Source of the DNA: Mesonia algae
GTDB taxonomy: Bacteria; Bacteroidota; Bacteroidia; Flavobacteriales; Flavobacteriaceae
Direction: 5' to 3'
DNA length: 64,000 bases
Assembly: GCF_003253545.1 (NCBI RefSeq)
Contig: NZ_QKYV01000001.1
Span: 62,001-126,000 of the forward strand
Below the pieces are notes generated by a model. The model saw only the letters and a program-made list of their open reading frames with translations, was not told the DNA's origin and did not search any database. A program made the translations under genes and the position numbers. Positions 35,854 to 45,235 of the stretch are shown here, one piece after another. The first letter of the stretch is position 1; every line of letters starts with the position of its first letter.

Positions 35854-36096
35854 TTACGGCTTACACGCCTTACAAGCCGTATACCCCGCTTCTTTAGCTT
35901 CAGCTTTAGAAGTTTTGATCTTGCTGCTTTTTAAATACCGACAGCTACTCTTATGAAATTTCTTTCCTGTTTTGGTCACATAGACTACTTCTGTAAGAGG
36001 TTGTATTCGCTCAACCTGTTTAGGTAATGTGGCCGCAGAGAAGCTCGGGATTAACGAGCTGAACAGGAATAGTAAAAGAAATAAGAAGTTTTTCAT
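35854..36096 (-). CDS. Small secreted protein with Ada-like Cys cluster
   Basis: An 80-residue protein with a signal peptide (about 1-21) and a C-terminal module VYVTKTGKKFHKSSCRYLKS ... AGYTACKACKP. This Cys-x-n-CxxC pattern with YVTKTGKKYH resembles the metal-binding module found at the ends of some nucleases and stand-alone in secreted proteins. It probably binds zinc. It is convergent to nothing and sits between the repeat field and the capsule cluster. Confidence 0.75.
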   Translation of the reverse strand: MKNFLFLLLFLFSSLIPSFSAATLPKQVERIQPLTEVVYVTKTGKKFHKSSCRYLKSSKIKTSKAEAKEAGYTACKACKP

Positions 36097-36127
36097 ATTG
36101 GGTGTTATTTTGTAAGAAATACATCGA

Positions 36128-37198
36128 TCATCCTTTCTTAAGTAAATCTGTTTCTTTCATTAAAATAGGCTCTGCATCTACATCTCTTAAAAAGATAAGA
36201 TCATCTTCAAATTCATACATTTTATAGTTCATATCGAAGTTACTTATATTAGTAAGCAAGTTGACTATATCTTCACTAAAATTAGCTCCGCCTGCCGCAA
36301 ATAACATATTAAATGCTACCATACGCACATTTATTTCGGTGAGATAAGCTTTACCTTCATTATCTTCCTTAAAATCGGCTGTAAAAAAACCGTGTAAAAT
36401 TTTACCTGATTTTTCTTCTATAATACGTAACGCTCTCTCTGAACGCTCTACTAATTTAGGTTCGTTTAATAACCTTCCAAAAGAAGTATTACCCGTAATA
36501 CCCGATGGTGCCACTTTACTCATAATATAATTTACTCTTTCTCCTGAAGCTGCCCTTAAAAGTTTCCCCTCATGAAATAACAGCTTACATGCTAAGTTTC
36601 TTCCTGGCAAAAAAGTGCTTCCTATAAATTGATCCACCTCGGGATTAATGGTAATCCAATTTTTTAAGCTGTTTTGATCTTCTACCTTTAAAGAACCTAG
36701 ACCACTAGACCCAGAAGTAGAGCGAATCCAAAAAGGATAACCTAATTTTTTTTCTATAGTCTTAAAGTCTAATTCATTGGGAGAGATATCTAATGAATTA
36801 GGCACCAAATCAGTTTCTTTTAACCATGCAGTCATTAAAGATTTATCTACCAAATACTTTACGATTTCATGATCGGGTAGCAAGGTTTTACATGGCCATT
36901 CTTTACCTGCTGATTTGTGGCGAGACCACTCTAAAACTTCTAACTCTGGCTGAACAAGAGCCAGATCTATATCATGCTCTTCTACAATTTTTTCTAGTGC
37001 TGACCAATAGTCTGGATCTCCTGCAGGAGGTATGACATAGGTTTTATGGTACAAATCTGTTTCATATAAACCATATGCCAAAGGGTTAATATCTGTCCCT
37101 ATTAAGCGTACTTCTTGCTTGCCATAACGGTGTAATGATCTTGCGATACTTCTAGGAGTAGGCCCTCCTACACCATTTATTAAAATTGTAATTGCCAT
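36128..37198 (-). CDS. ATP-grasp protein, carbamoyl-phosphate-synthase-like
   Basis: I choose the ATG at 37198 (MAITILINGVGGPTPRSIAR), 4 bases after the preceding gene; an ATG at 37216 overlaps it. The 356-residue protein has a PreATP-grasp N-terminal fold, the ATP-binding block YPFWIRSTSGSSGLGS (about 155-170) and the metal-binding end KAYLTEINVRMVAFNMLF with GGANFSED. It should join a carboxylate to an amine in the cytoplasm. Position at the end of a polysaccharide operon, next to the initiating sugar transferase, suggests it modifies a sugar nucleotide or lipid-linked sugar, for example by adding an amino acid; not shown. Confidence 0.78.
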   Translation of the reverse strand: MAITILINGVGGPTPRSIARSLHRYGKQEVRLIGTDINPLAYGLYETDLYHKTYVIPPAGDPDYWSALEKIVEEHDIDLALVQPELEVLEWSRHKSAGKEWPCKTLLPDHEIVKYLVDKSLMTAWLKETDLVPNSLDISPNELDFKTIEKKLGYPFWIRSTSGSSGLGSLKVEDQNSLKNWITINPEVDQFIGSTFLPGRNLACKLLFHEGKLLRAASGERVNYIMSKVAPSGITGNTSFGRLLNEPKLVERSERALRIIEEKSGKILHGFFTADFKEDNEGKAYLTEINVRMVAFNMLFAAGGANFSEDIVNLLTNISNFDMNYKMYEFEDDLIFLRDVDAEPILMKETDLLKKG

Positions 37199-37202
37199 AC
37201 TA

Positions 37203-37808
37203 TTAATTTTTACCATTAAAAGGTTGCATAGGTCGATCCCCTTGCTGATTTACCCCTTCTTTTTTGACCACTTTGAAAAAGGTTAAATAAATAATTTTTA
37301 TATCCAATAGAAAGTTTAACTCCTTTACATATTCTATATCCAATTCAAACTTTCTTGTCCATGAAATTGAGTTTCTTCCGTTGACTTGTGCCCAGCCAGT
37401 AATCCCAGGCTTTACCTCGTGTCTTCGTAATTGTTCTTTGGAAAATAAAGGAATATATTTAAATAATAAAGGCCGAGGCCCTATTAAGCTCATATCTCCC
37501 TTAAGTACGTTAATTAGCTGCGGTAACTCATCTAGGGATAATTTCCTTATGCTCTTCCCTAATTTTGTTACGCGTTCTACATCTGGCAATAAATTGCCTT
37601 GGGCATTTTTTTCATCGGTCATCGTTTTAAACTTGATGATTTGAAACGCTTTTTGATCTTTTCCCGGACGGGTTTGAAAAAAGAAAGGAGTTCCCTTATT
37701 TTGAAAAGCAAGAGCTATTCCTATAAAAATAAGCACTGGACTTAAACAGATCAACCCTAAAAGGGCAACCAAAAAATCAATAAAAGGTTTTAAAAAATGT
37801 TTATACAT
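37203..37808 (-). CDS. Initiating sugar transferase (PglC type)
   Basis: A 201-residue bacterial sugar transferase with one N-terminal membrane segment (about 10-33), FQIIKFKTMTDE, LSLDELPQLINVLKGDMSLI, the GPRPLL end of that block, and VKPGITGWAQVNGRN. The order matches PglC-like enzymes that place a diNAc-sugar phosphate on undecaprenyl phosphate. It overlaps the ATP-grasp_ST gene by 8 bases. As the second such enzyme in the window (see 11320-11922) it probably starts the repeat unit of this cluster. Confidence 0.93.
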   Translation of the reverse strand: MYKHFLKPFIDFLVALLGLICLSPVLIFIGIALAFQNKGTPFFFQTRPGKDQKAFQIIKFKTMTDEKNAQGNLLPDVERVTKLGKSIRKLSLDELPQLINVLKGDMSLIGPRPLLFKYIPLFSKEQLRRHEVKPGITGWAQVNGRNSISWTRKFELDIEYVKELNFLLDIKIIYLTFFKVVKKEGVNQQGDRPMQPFNGKN

Positions 37809-38790
37809 CCAATTTATTTTTCAATCCTTTATTCACGGGTAATTGCCATACGAGTTTACACCAATCGTGATTCCCTTCAATAAGCCCAGGTCCATTTTCG
37901 GTCACCACAACATCCCAACCTATAGATCGGTTCTGTGGATGTTTGAGGGATGCCCGTTTCACCATAATCAAAATTTCATCCCAATATGGAATTTGGAAAC
38001 TTACGATAGAGGTTCCCGTTATAGGGTGAATTACTTCCGGAGCTTTGGTAATGTTAGAGTACACCCCTGCTCCATTAATTATCCCTGTTTTTTCATCAAT
38101 AGGAGCGGCTAAGTTTCCAGCTGCTAAATTATCTACTTCACAGTCTACGGAAATACGCATCCTGCACCCTAATACCTCATACTGTCCATCTTTGCGAATT
38201 TGTGTAAAAATACGAATGGTATTCACTGCAGACGGTGATAATTCTTGAATTTTGGAATGCTGTTTAATATAAGTTTCTAAAATATCAAACTTGCCTTTCT
38301 CCATCAAACTGATGAGACTTTCACGTGTTAGATCTCTTGTAGTGTAAATTTTAACCCCTGCCCCACATTTACCACTAGCTTCTTTTAGTACTATTTTTTC
38401 TTTGGCAAGTAGCGTATCGATAATTCCTGAATTTGTTTGTAACTCCTCTAAGATGTACATCTTATGAACAAAAAACTCCTTATAGGTAGTATAGAACAAG
38501 CGTTTGTCATCCAAAATATTACGCTGATTTGTTGGATTCGCAATTTTCTGAAACTCGTACATAGTACCCGTACCTGCCCACATTTCTTTTTCTTCTTTGG
38601 CTTTATTATAAAACCCAAATTGAAAATATTCTAAAATAGAAATATTGTATTGGTATACGGCTTGAATACTTTCCTTCATCAGGAAAGCTTTAGATCTCCC
38701 TGAATTTTTTGATGCATACGCAAGAAACTCTTTTAGCAAAGACCAGTTCATCTGCTTTAAATAATACCCTAAATAGATCGTTCTTAGCAT
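37801..38790 (-). CDS. Sugar-transfer-associated ATP-grasp protein
   Basis: A 329-residue protein of the ATP-grasp group that goes with sugar transferases (ATPgrasp_ST). Signatures: VLKEASGKCGAGVKIY (about 130-145), NTIRIFTQIRKDGQ, and the C-terminal GWDVVVTENGPGLIEGNHDW. The family is almost always encoded beside an initiating sugar transferase, as here (8-base overlap with 37203-37808). It likely attaches an amino acid or other group to the first sugar, but the reaction is unproven. Confidence 0.85.
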   Translation of the reverse strand: MLRTIYLGYYLKQMNWSLLKEFLAYASKNSGRSKAFLMKESIQAVYQYNISILEYFQFGFYNKAKEEKEMWAGTGTMYEFQKIANPTNQRNILDDKRLFYTTYKEFFVHKMYILEELQTNSGIIDTLLAKEKIVLKEASGKCGAGVKIYTTRDLTRESLISLMEKGKFDILETYIKQHSKIQELSPSAVNTIRIFTQIRKDGQYEVLGCRMRISVDCEVDNLAAGNLAAPIDEKTGIINGAGVYSNITKAPEVIHPITGTSIVSFQIPYWDEILIMVKRASLKHPQNRSIGWDVVVTENGPGLIEGNHDWCKLVWQLPVNKGLKNKLDV

Positions 38791-38792
38791 GG

Positions 38793-39911
38793 TTATTTTG
38801 TTTTATGAATTGCGTCTCCCAAGTCCTCTGCACTTATAAACTCTACTTCTGGCCAACGTTTTACAATTTTGTTTAATAATTGCTTTAAGGCTGCTAAGCC
38901 AACTTTTCTATTATTTTCATCAATGTGTCCACAAAAATTTACTCTATGTGAACTTATATTCGCAGGTTTTTTCATGTGAAATGCAGCTTCAACTTGTTTA
39001 AAACTATAATGTACCCAATCTGAAACCCGAGAGGTAGTAGGTTCAAAAACAACGTTACGTACAAGCTCTGTCATCACATCTCCATCCCCTAAACTGTGTT
39101 TCTCTATTTGATATTCTCCATTTCCGAGATGTCTTTTCAGACTGCGGGGTCTGTCCAAATACTTTAAACCTAAACTTTCCAATTCATTCTCTAAATGTAA
39201 AGGGAATTGTTGGGCTGGAGGCGTAAATACTGAAGGAGTATAGCCATATACTTTTTTAAAGGCTTTTAAGCCATCTTCCACATTACTTAAAAAGTCTTCA
39301 GTTTCTCCGAGTTCTTCAAAAGAGTAGGCAGCAGTCCAACCCTGCCTATAAACCTTATGTTCGGGTATGGATACGTAAGAGTTTTGCTTTAAAAGCTTTA
39401 TTAGATTATCACTACGCTTAACAAGCAAGTCATTAAAGATAGTTAAGTTAAAATGTTCACGTCCGTGAAATTGAGGTTTCATCAAACCTTTTTCTATACC
39501 TTCTTGCCAAAGATTCCAAGTTCCTTCATAAGCCTTTGGATCTTTAGCACTTAGCTTTTTATAGGTTTCTGGAAGTATTTCATATTCATATTTTTGATAA
39601 TCATTTTCTTCCATTACCTCAAAATTAATATTACACGGCAAAGCAAATGGAGTAAACACCGCAGATCGACCATTTTTATCTTTTACCGAAGATAAAACTT
39701 CATATAAAGCTTCCAGATCTTCTCGAGTTTCTAGAGTATCTAAACGATCAAAATGAGAACTAAATGAGAGTTGAGAACTTTCCAAATTACCCAAAGCCGA
39801 TTTGGAATTAAGCCTTACATTTCCATAATCGTCAACCGAGAGAATCACCAATTTACGGTGGGTTCGCCACCCAGAAATGTTTTTTAAGTAATTTGCTATT
39901 ATTTGTTTCAT
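38793..39911 (-). CDS. NodB-like polysaccharide deacetylase family protein, paralogue 1
   Basis: A 372-residue cytoplasmic-looking protein without signal peptide. LVILSVDDYGNVR carries the metal-binding Asp pair of NodB-like folds; FHGREHFNL and ISSHRVNF supply the histidines. It is about 35-40 percent similar by eye to 47411-48520. Classical deacetylases of this fold remove acetyl groups from GlcNAc; without a signal peptide this one would act on a nucleotide- or lipid-linked sugar. Two bases separate it from the ATP-grasp_ST gene. Confidence 0.78.
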   Translation of the reverse strand: MKQIIANYLKNISGWRTHRKLVILSVDDYGNVRLNSKSALGNLESSQLSFSSHFDRLDTLETREDLEALYEVLSSVKDKNGRSAVFTPFALPCNINFEVMEENDYQKYEYEILPETYKKLSAKDPKAYEGTWNLWQEGIEKGLMKPQFHGREHFNLTIFNDLLVKRSDNLIKLLKQNSYVSIPEHKVYRQGWTAAYSFEELGETEDFLSNVEDGLKAFKKVYGYTPSVFTPPAQQFPLHLENELESLGLKYLDRPRSLKRHLGNGEYQIEKHSLGDGDVMTELVRNVVFEPTTSRVSDWVHYSFKQVEAAFHMKKPANISSHRVNFCGHIDENNRKVGLAALKQLLNKIVKRWPEVEFISAEDLGDAIHKTK

Positions 39912-39912
39912 C

Positions 39913-41034
39913 TCAATTCAAAAAATCATCATATATATTCGACATCCTATCTACTGCTGGAGGCAACAAAAATTTAGTTATAGAACTTTTTGCTTTCTTG
40001 CCTAACTCTTTTCTAAATTCATTATTTGCAATAAGTTTAACCACCACATTTTTAAATTTTTCTCCTGTATCAAAATTAAACAAATAACCATTATTCCCAT
40101 CACAAATGATATCTTCGTGACCTCTAATATTTGAGGCTACTACTGGGATGTTATTATACATCAATTCTAAAACACCAATAGGTAAACCTTCTGCAATACT
40201 CGATGAGATTCCTATATCTGCCAAAGTTATAATTTTACCTATATCATCACGATACCCTAAAAATTTAATATGATCAAGTATGTTTTCTCTTACCGCTTGC
40301 TCTTCTAATTTTATTTTTTCTGAGGCAAAACCTCCTGCAAATAAAAACTTTACATTCTTATGTTGATCAATTATCGCTCTCAACTGATTAAAAATGAACT
40401 GATGATTTTTACGGGGTATAAATTCAGCGATATAAAGGACAACAACATCTTGAGGCCGCAGTTGTAATTCCTCTTTTAAATCTACAAGTTCATGGGTATC
40501 AAATTTTAAACGTTCAGGATTCACTCCTATCCCGTTTATAAGATACTTATTTTTAGTCTTAAATGCAGAAGTAGATAATCGCTTAAAGTCCTCTTCATTC
40601 ATAGTTATAATACCATCGGTGATGTAAGAAAGCAGTACTTCTACTGGATAAAATATTACCCAGTTTTTTTTTGATGCCCCTTTATAAAAATGAAAACCAT
40701 GGGCAGTATACACTACCTTTGTATCTTTTTTTCTTGCTTTTCTAGCTGCTAACCTAGTTATAACACCGCAAGTTGGCGTGTGACAATGAATTAAAGCATA
40801 CCCATTTTCTACAATAAGCTCTTTTAGAGTTTTATAAGCCTCTATGTTTTTTTTTGCGAGAGGCGATCTTTGGAAAGCAATCCTATATTGTTTGGTAGCG
40901 TAAGGAATTTTACGGTTTCCATTACAGGCCACATGAACTTCATATCCACGTTCGGATAACAGCTTTATGTAAGGAACATGAAAATTCATTAAATGAATAT
41001 CTGTTGATGCTGTATATAATATTTTCTTCTTCAT
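39913..41034 (-). CDS. Glycosyltransferase family 4 (CapM/EpsD-like)
   Basis: A 373-residue GT-B enzyme. N-terminal KKKILYTASTDIHLMNFHVP and IHCHTPTCGVITRLAARKA are typical of the CapM/EpsD group; the donor-binding region has GYRDDIGKIITLADIGISSS and AEGLPIGVLELM. It should move a sugar from a nucleotide donor onto the lipid-linked repeat unit at the inner face of the membrane. It lies one base before the NodB-like gene. Confidence 0.9.
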   Translation of the reverse strand: MKKKILYTASTDIHLMNFHVPYIKLLSERGYEVHVACNGNRKIPYATKQYRIAFQRSPLAKKNIEAYKTLKELIVENGYALIHCHTPTCGVITRLAARKARKKDTKVVYTAHGFHFYKGASKKNWVIFYPVEVLLSYITDGIITMNEEDFKRLSTSAFKTKNKYLINGIGVNPERLKFDTHELVDLKEELQLRPQDVVVLYIAEFIPRKNHQFIFNQLRAIIDQHKNVKFLFAGGFASEKIKLEEQAVRENILDHIKFLGYRDDIGKIITLADIGISSSIAEGLPIGVLELMYNNIPVVASNIRGHEDIICDGNNGYLFNFDTGEKFKNVVVKLIANNEFRKELGKKAKSSITKFLLPPAVDRMSNIYDDFLN

Positions 41035-41038
41035 TTAT

Positions 41039-41590
41039 TTATACGCTTCTTACTGTAGTTTCTCGTTTTTGAGTTATTATTGAGTTATCTGGGAACTCCC
41101 CACTAATGACACATCCAGCGCCTACCACGCAATTCTTTCCCAGTTTAGTTCCTCTTAAAATAATGGTATTAGCCCCAACCCAAGAATTATCTCCTATTTC
41201 TACACTTCCGTATTTATATTTATTAGCTTTTAGTCCGCCTTTAGCTCTAAAATCATGATCATGGTCATACACTAAAACATTTGGTCCAAACTCGACACCC
41301 GCTCCTATTTTTATATTTTTTAAGGCAACAATCATACAGTTATAATTAAAGGTTGCATTAGTTCCAATTTCTACCACACCTCCAGAAATCGCACGGATTT
41401 TTGTTCCTGTATGTACTCGTACTTTATTTCCCAATAATATTTTACCCTTGTTTAAAAAAAATAATTGAGTTTGCGGTGAAAATCTTTGTATACCCTTAAA
41501 ACAAAAACGATTCCCGTGTATGATTTTCAGTAAAGAAAACCTAATAAGCGAAAAAACAACCGCAATGATATTTTTTATTCTTCTAGACAT
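41039..41590 (-). CDS. Hexapeptide-repeat acyltransferase
   Basis: A 183-residue left-handed beta-helix enzyme with repeats such as VRVHTGTKIRAISG, AGVEFGPNVLVYDHDHDFRA and ANTIILRGTKLGKNCVVGAG, broken by short linkers. The HDHDF loop is the acceptor-binding element of acetyltransferases of the CapG/WbbJ group. It likely O-acetylates a sugar of the repeat unit. Confidence 0.88.
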   Translation of the reverse strand: MSRRIKNIIAVVFSLIRFSLLKIIHGNRFCFKGIQRFSPQTQLFFLNKGKILLGNKVRVHTGTKIRAISGGVVEIGTNATFNYNCMIVALKNIKIGAGVEFGPNVLVYDHDHDFRAKGGLKANKYKYGSVEIGDNSWVGANTIILRGTKLGKNCVVGAGCVISGEFPDNSIITQKRETTVRSV

Positions 41591-41593
41591 AAC

Positions 41594-42928
41594 CTAATCG
41601 TTATAGAATCCTTTAATTTGATTAACCAATACCTCTTTTTCATGTAGAAGCCTTACTTTATATTTCTCTATTTTAGAAATATATTCTTCTGTATGATTCA
41701 AAATAGTATAAGAAAGATTTATTAGCCTAGTAGCTTCTGGATTTTCTATAGGCACTACAAAGTCACTTAAGTCCATATCATTCATAATCCCAACTGCTTT
41801 ATTACCACCGTAAGCAATAGCTAATGCTGGCGTATTGACGTTTAACGAGAATATCACAGAGTGGAACCTGGTTCCTACCACTAAATCGTAATAAGAATAT
41901 ATTTTTTCCAAATCTTCTGAATTTAAATTTCGATCGTGTAAATAAATAAAATCTTTATGAGCCTCTATCGCATTATATATCTCTTTTAAAGGAATGGTAT
42001 CGTCTTCGTGTGCACTAGGGCCGAGGGTGTGAGCCATCAATGTAACACTTATATCATTCGTCAGCAAGTTCTCTATATACTCCTTAATTTGAGTAAGGTA
42101 ATTCTCATAGAGTTGATCTGCATTTGGGCTTCCATCAAACCTGTATGGTCGCAGGGTTATTGCCACACACTTTTTGTCATCTAATAGAACACCTTTTTCT
42201 TTTAGGTAACTTTTAAAATCTTGCTTACTCGGTTTTAAGTAAAAGCCCAAATCTGGGGATTTTAAAGCTCGAATATCTTGTGTTTTTAAATATTCTAAAG
42301 AAGTGCTTTCCCTAACATAAACCACCTTAGCATACTTTAATGCAGCAAGTACAATCTTTTTGGCAAAACCATTTTTTAAAGGCCCTATAGAATTAGGTAG
42401 AATAAATACGGGTACTTTATATTTTTTAGCTAAGAAGACGTCAAACAGCTGAAAGTACATAATATAAGGATCTACCAAACTTCCGTAACTATGCAGAAAT
42501 CCCCCTCCTTTAACAAACAAGGCATCCAAATCTTTAAAAGAATGGTAGGTGTATCTTTGTTCTTTGTTTAAAAACTGAATTCCCAATTTATTGATTAGCT
42601 TAAACCTTGACAGTAGTAAAAAAGTCCCCACCAAATCAAACAAAGCTCGGAAACCCCATTTGATTAATATCAGTTTTGAAAAACTTACTTCATTATTAGT
42701 ATCATCTCTGCGTGGATGAGACAAAATCCTCGTTAGAAAGGGATATCCTAACTTCTCCGTTTGATGATTTGTTTTTGTTTTTTCAGCAAGCTTTCCTTTT
42801 GTTCTGTATAAAAAAATGCTTACCTCCTCATTAAAAACTTCTTTTGCAATGGTGATACTTGCCCAAGTTAAGGATTGGTCTCCCCTATTTAAATCTGTAT
42901 TTGAAGGTACTATGAGTACTTTTTTCAT
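41594..42928 (-). CDS. Polysaccharide pyruvyl transferase family protein
   Basis: A 444-residue protein. KVLIVPSNTDLNRGDQSLTW at the start and VVGTRFHSVIFSLNVNTPAL near the end are the family signature (the GxRxH loop). Enzymes of this family add a pyruvate ketal from phosphoenolpyruvate to a sugar, giving an acidic group, although the wider family also includes transferases of other kinds. It overlaps the next GT4 gene by 4 bases (42925-42928). Confidence 0.87.
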   Translation of the reverse strand: MKKVLIVPSNTDLNRGDQSLTWASITIAKEVFNEEVSIFLYRTKGKLAEKTKTNHQTEKLGYPFLTRILSHPRRDDTNNEVSFSKLILIKWGFRALFDLVGTFLLLSRFKLINKLGIQFLNKEQRYTYHSFKDLDALFVKGGGFLHSYGSLVDPYIMYFQLFDVFLAKKYKVPVFILPNSIGPLKNGFAKKIVLAALKYAKVVYVRESTSLEYLKTQDIRALKSPDLGFYLKPSKQDFKSYLKEKGVLLDDKKCVAITLRPYRFDGSPNADQLYENYLTQIKEYIENLLTNDISVTLMAHTLGPSAHEDDTIPLKEIYNAIEAHKDFIYLHDRNLNSEDLEKIYSYYDLVVGTRFHSVIFSLNVNTPALAIAYGGNKAVGIMNDMDLSDFVVPIENPEATRLINLSYTILNHTEEYISKIEKYKVRLLHEKEVLVNQIKGFYND

Positions 42929-44100
42929 TCCACTAATTTTTTAAGATGATTATACACCCTATTTCTTCGTTGTGCAAGAATGCTATATTCATATTCCTTC
43001 GCTTTATTCAAATTTATTTTACCCATTCGTTCCATAAATTCAGGATGATTTAAAGCATACAAAATTCTTTCGACAAGTGCATTTACATCATTTTTATTAA
43101 TAAGCAATTCTTCTCCTAAAAGTTCAGGAATACCTCCTACCCTTGTCCCAATGCTGGGTAAGCCTTGAGCCATTGCTTCAATAATTGCTCTCGGCAAACC
43201 CTCCGTTCTAGAAACGTGAATGTATAAATCTGCTTGATTTAGTTCTTTCAATACTTCATCTGCAATAACATTACCTTTAAATTCTACATATTCAGCAATC
43301 TCGAGTGATTCTGCTAAATCTTGCATTTCCTTTTTATGGATACCGTCGCCTAACCACGTTAATTTAAAATTGACGCCTTGTTTTTTTAATAGCTCCAGCG
43401 CTTTCAACACCACATCAGGTGATTTATATAGTTGCTCTAAAGATCCTATAGAAAGCATTTTTAGATGATTTATTTTATGGGGGTACCTTTTTGGTTCTTT
43501 TGCTATTGCTTCTTTCTTTAACACTACATTGCTAGCATGTACGGCAATCGATTCCTTACCTGCGGGATAGCGCTGTTGCAGCTTTTTTTCGGTAACATAC
43601 ACAACTCCTGAAGCCGTTTTTACATTTTTCTTCAGCGATAAATAACTTCGATAACGATGAATAAATGCTAAAGAATTTTTCAATGATCCTGGCGCAAAAA
43701 CTTCCCAAGGATCTCCTACTAACTCTACTACATAAGGAATTCTATTCTTCTTTAATTTCTTTATTAAAATTGCTCCTAAAATACTTGGCAGCCTACAAAT
43801 ATACGCATGATTATTAACTACTTGGGCTTCTATTATTTTATTGATTTTAAAATACTGTTTAATAAATTGCTTAGGACCTACATAATAGGGAATAGGTTGA
43901 AAAGTAACTTTATCATGAGAAACCAAGTATTCTTCGCTAATAATTTCATTAACTTCTTTTATTCTCGCAAACACGGTTAAGTGGTCAAATATTTCTAAAT
44001 AGCGATCCCATAATAAGGTATTCACACTATTACTTGATGCATAAATTTTACCTTCACGATCTCTTCTAAATCGATGTTCTATCACTAATGTTGCGTTCAT
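42925..44100 (-). CDS. Glycosyltransferase family 4
   Basis: A 391-residue GT-B enzyme with the donor-site motif SRTEGLPRAIIEAMAQGLPS, whose two Glu are the EX7E pair, and YKSPDVVLKALELLKKQGVN. The N-terminal half is specific to the acceptor and not informative. Coupled by 4 bases to the pyruvyltransferase gene and 10 bases after the next GT gene. Confidence 0.9.
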   Translation of the reverse strand: MNATLVIEHRFRRDREGKIYASSNSVNTLLWDRYLEIFDHLTVFARIKEVNEIISEEYLVSHDKVTFQPIPYYVGPKQFIKQYFKINKIIEAQVVNNHAYICRLPSILGAILIKKLKKNRIPYVVELVGDPWEVFAPGSLKNSLAFIHRYRSYLSLKKNVKTASGVVYVTEKKLQQRYPAGKESIAVHASNVVLKKEAIAKEPKRYPHKINHLKMLSIGSLEQLYKSPDVVLKALELLKKQGVNFKLTWLGDGIHKKEMQDLAESLEIAEYVEFKGNVIADEVLKELNQADLYIHVSRTEGLPRAIIEAMAQGLPSIGTRVGGIPELLGEELLINKNDVNALVERILYALNHPEFMERMGKINLNKAKEYEYSILAQRRNRVYNHLKKLVE

Positions 44101-44110
44101 AGAAAATTTC

Positions 44111-45235
44111 TTAATCTAAGAGCACTTTTTTAAAGTCCTCGAATCGTTTTTTTGCTTCATACTCAGTGATTGCCCAGTTTTGGAATGTTAAAGGATGAGA
44201 GGCATTTATCGTGTTTAAAATCTTTACTGCACTTCCACCTACATCTAAAGGGTCTACCAATTGACCATAAGCTTCTTTAGGCACAGATTCTTTAATTGCT
44301 GCTATATTGGATGCTACAAAAGGTAATCCACTTATCATAGCTTCAATTAAGGCATTGGGCTGCCCCTCAGTTACTGAAGGAAAATAGAAAAGATCATAAC
44401 ATTGTAACACTTCATAAACTTTCTCTTGTTGACCTAAACTAAAACAATATTCTTTTATTTTGAAGTTCTCCAATCGGTCTTTAAAGGCTTCAGTATCTGT
44501 ACCCCTTCCACAGAAAACAAATTGAACAGGTTTTTTATGTTCTATTTTAGTTTTAAAATGTTGAATGACCTTAAAAAAAGTTTCAAAATTTTTGGCAGCA
44601 TTTAACCTTCCTACATGTCCCACAAGAATAGTTTCTAGAGGCAAACCATATTTTTTCCTTAAAGCTGCTTTATTCAATGATTTAGAAAATACGTCTACAT
44701 ACACTCCATTCTTAATTACCTTAAAGCGTTGATCCTTTTTATATAGACTAGGATGAAAATATTTGAATGCGGCAGTCGAATTTGACAAAATAACGGTTGC
44801 ATATTTTCTTACCAGCCTGTTCATTAATTTATTATAGGCTAAATTAAAAATTGTAGGACTAAAATGATTAGTCGATGCCCTGTAAAAAGAAATCCTTTTG
44901 GAGATATTATTCCATTTTCCTACCAGCATGCTTATACCTGCAAAATTCCCTGTTAAATCGCAAACTACATCATAATCATGATTAAGCTTGTTTTTTAATT
45001 TTTTAATATTTCGCCAGTTGATATAGCCTAATTTTAATACCTCAATGTTGACTTTTAACTTTTCATATTCTGGTAACAGTGAGCCTGTTTTCCCTCCTTT
45101 ACAGATAATCGTAATCTTCATGTTAGGGTTTTCTCCCTGCAAATAGGTTAAAAAACGCAATAGGTAGTTTTCCGTTCCTCCTGATTCAAGAGAAACGACT
45201 ATGAAAGCTAAGTTTTTATAGACACTCTTAACCAA
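44111..45235 (-). CDS. Glycosyltransferase family 4
   Basis: A 374-residue GT-B enzyme: start SVYKNLAFIVVSLESGGTEN (the GGTE loop that holds the acceptor), then LVGHVGRLNAAKNFETFFKV and the EX7E motif TEGQPNALIEAMISGLPFVA. It overlaps the RimK-like gene by 8 bases, so both are made together. Linkage and sugar cannot be read. Confidence 0.9.
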   Translation of the reverse strand: MVKSVYKNLAFIVVSLESGGTENYLLRFLTYLQGENPNMKITIICKGGKTGSLLPEYEKLKVNIEVLKLGYINWRNIKKLKNKLNHDYDVVCDLTGNFAGISMLVGKWNNISKRISFYRASTNHFSPTIFNLAYNKLMNRLVRKYATVILSNSTAAFKYFHPSLYKKDQRFKVIKNGVYVDVFSKSLNKAALRKKYGLPLETILVGHVGRLNAAKNFETFFKVIQHFKTKIEHKKPVQFVFCGRGTDTEAFKDRLENFKIKEYCFSLGQQEKVYEVLQCYDLFYFPSVTEGQPNALIEAMISGLPFVASNIAAIKESVPKEAYGQLVDPLDVGGSAVKILNTINASHPLTFQNWAITEYEAKKRFEDFKKVLLD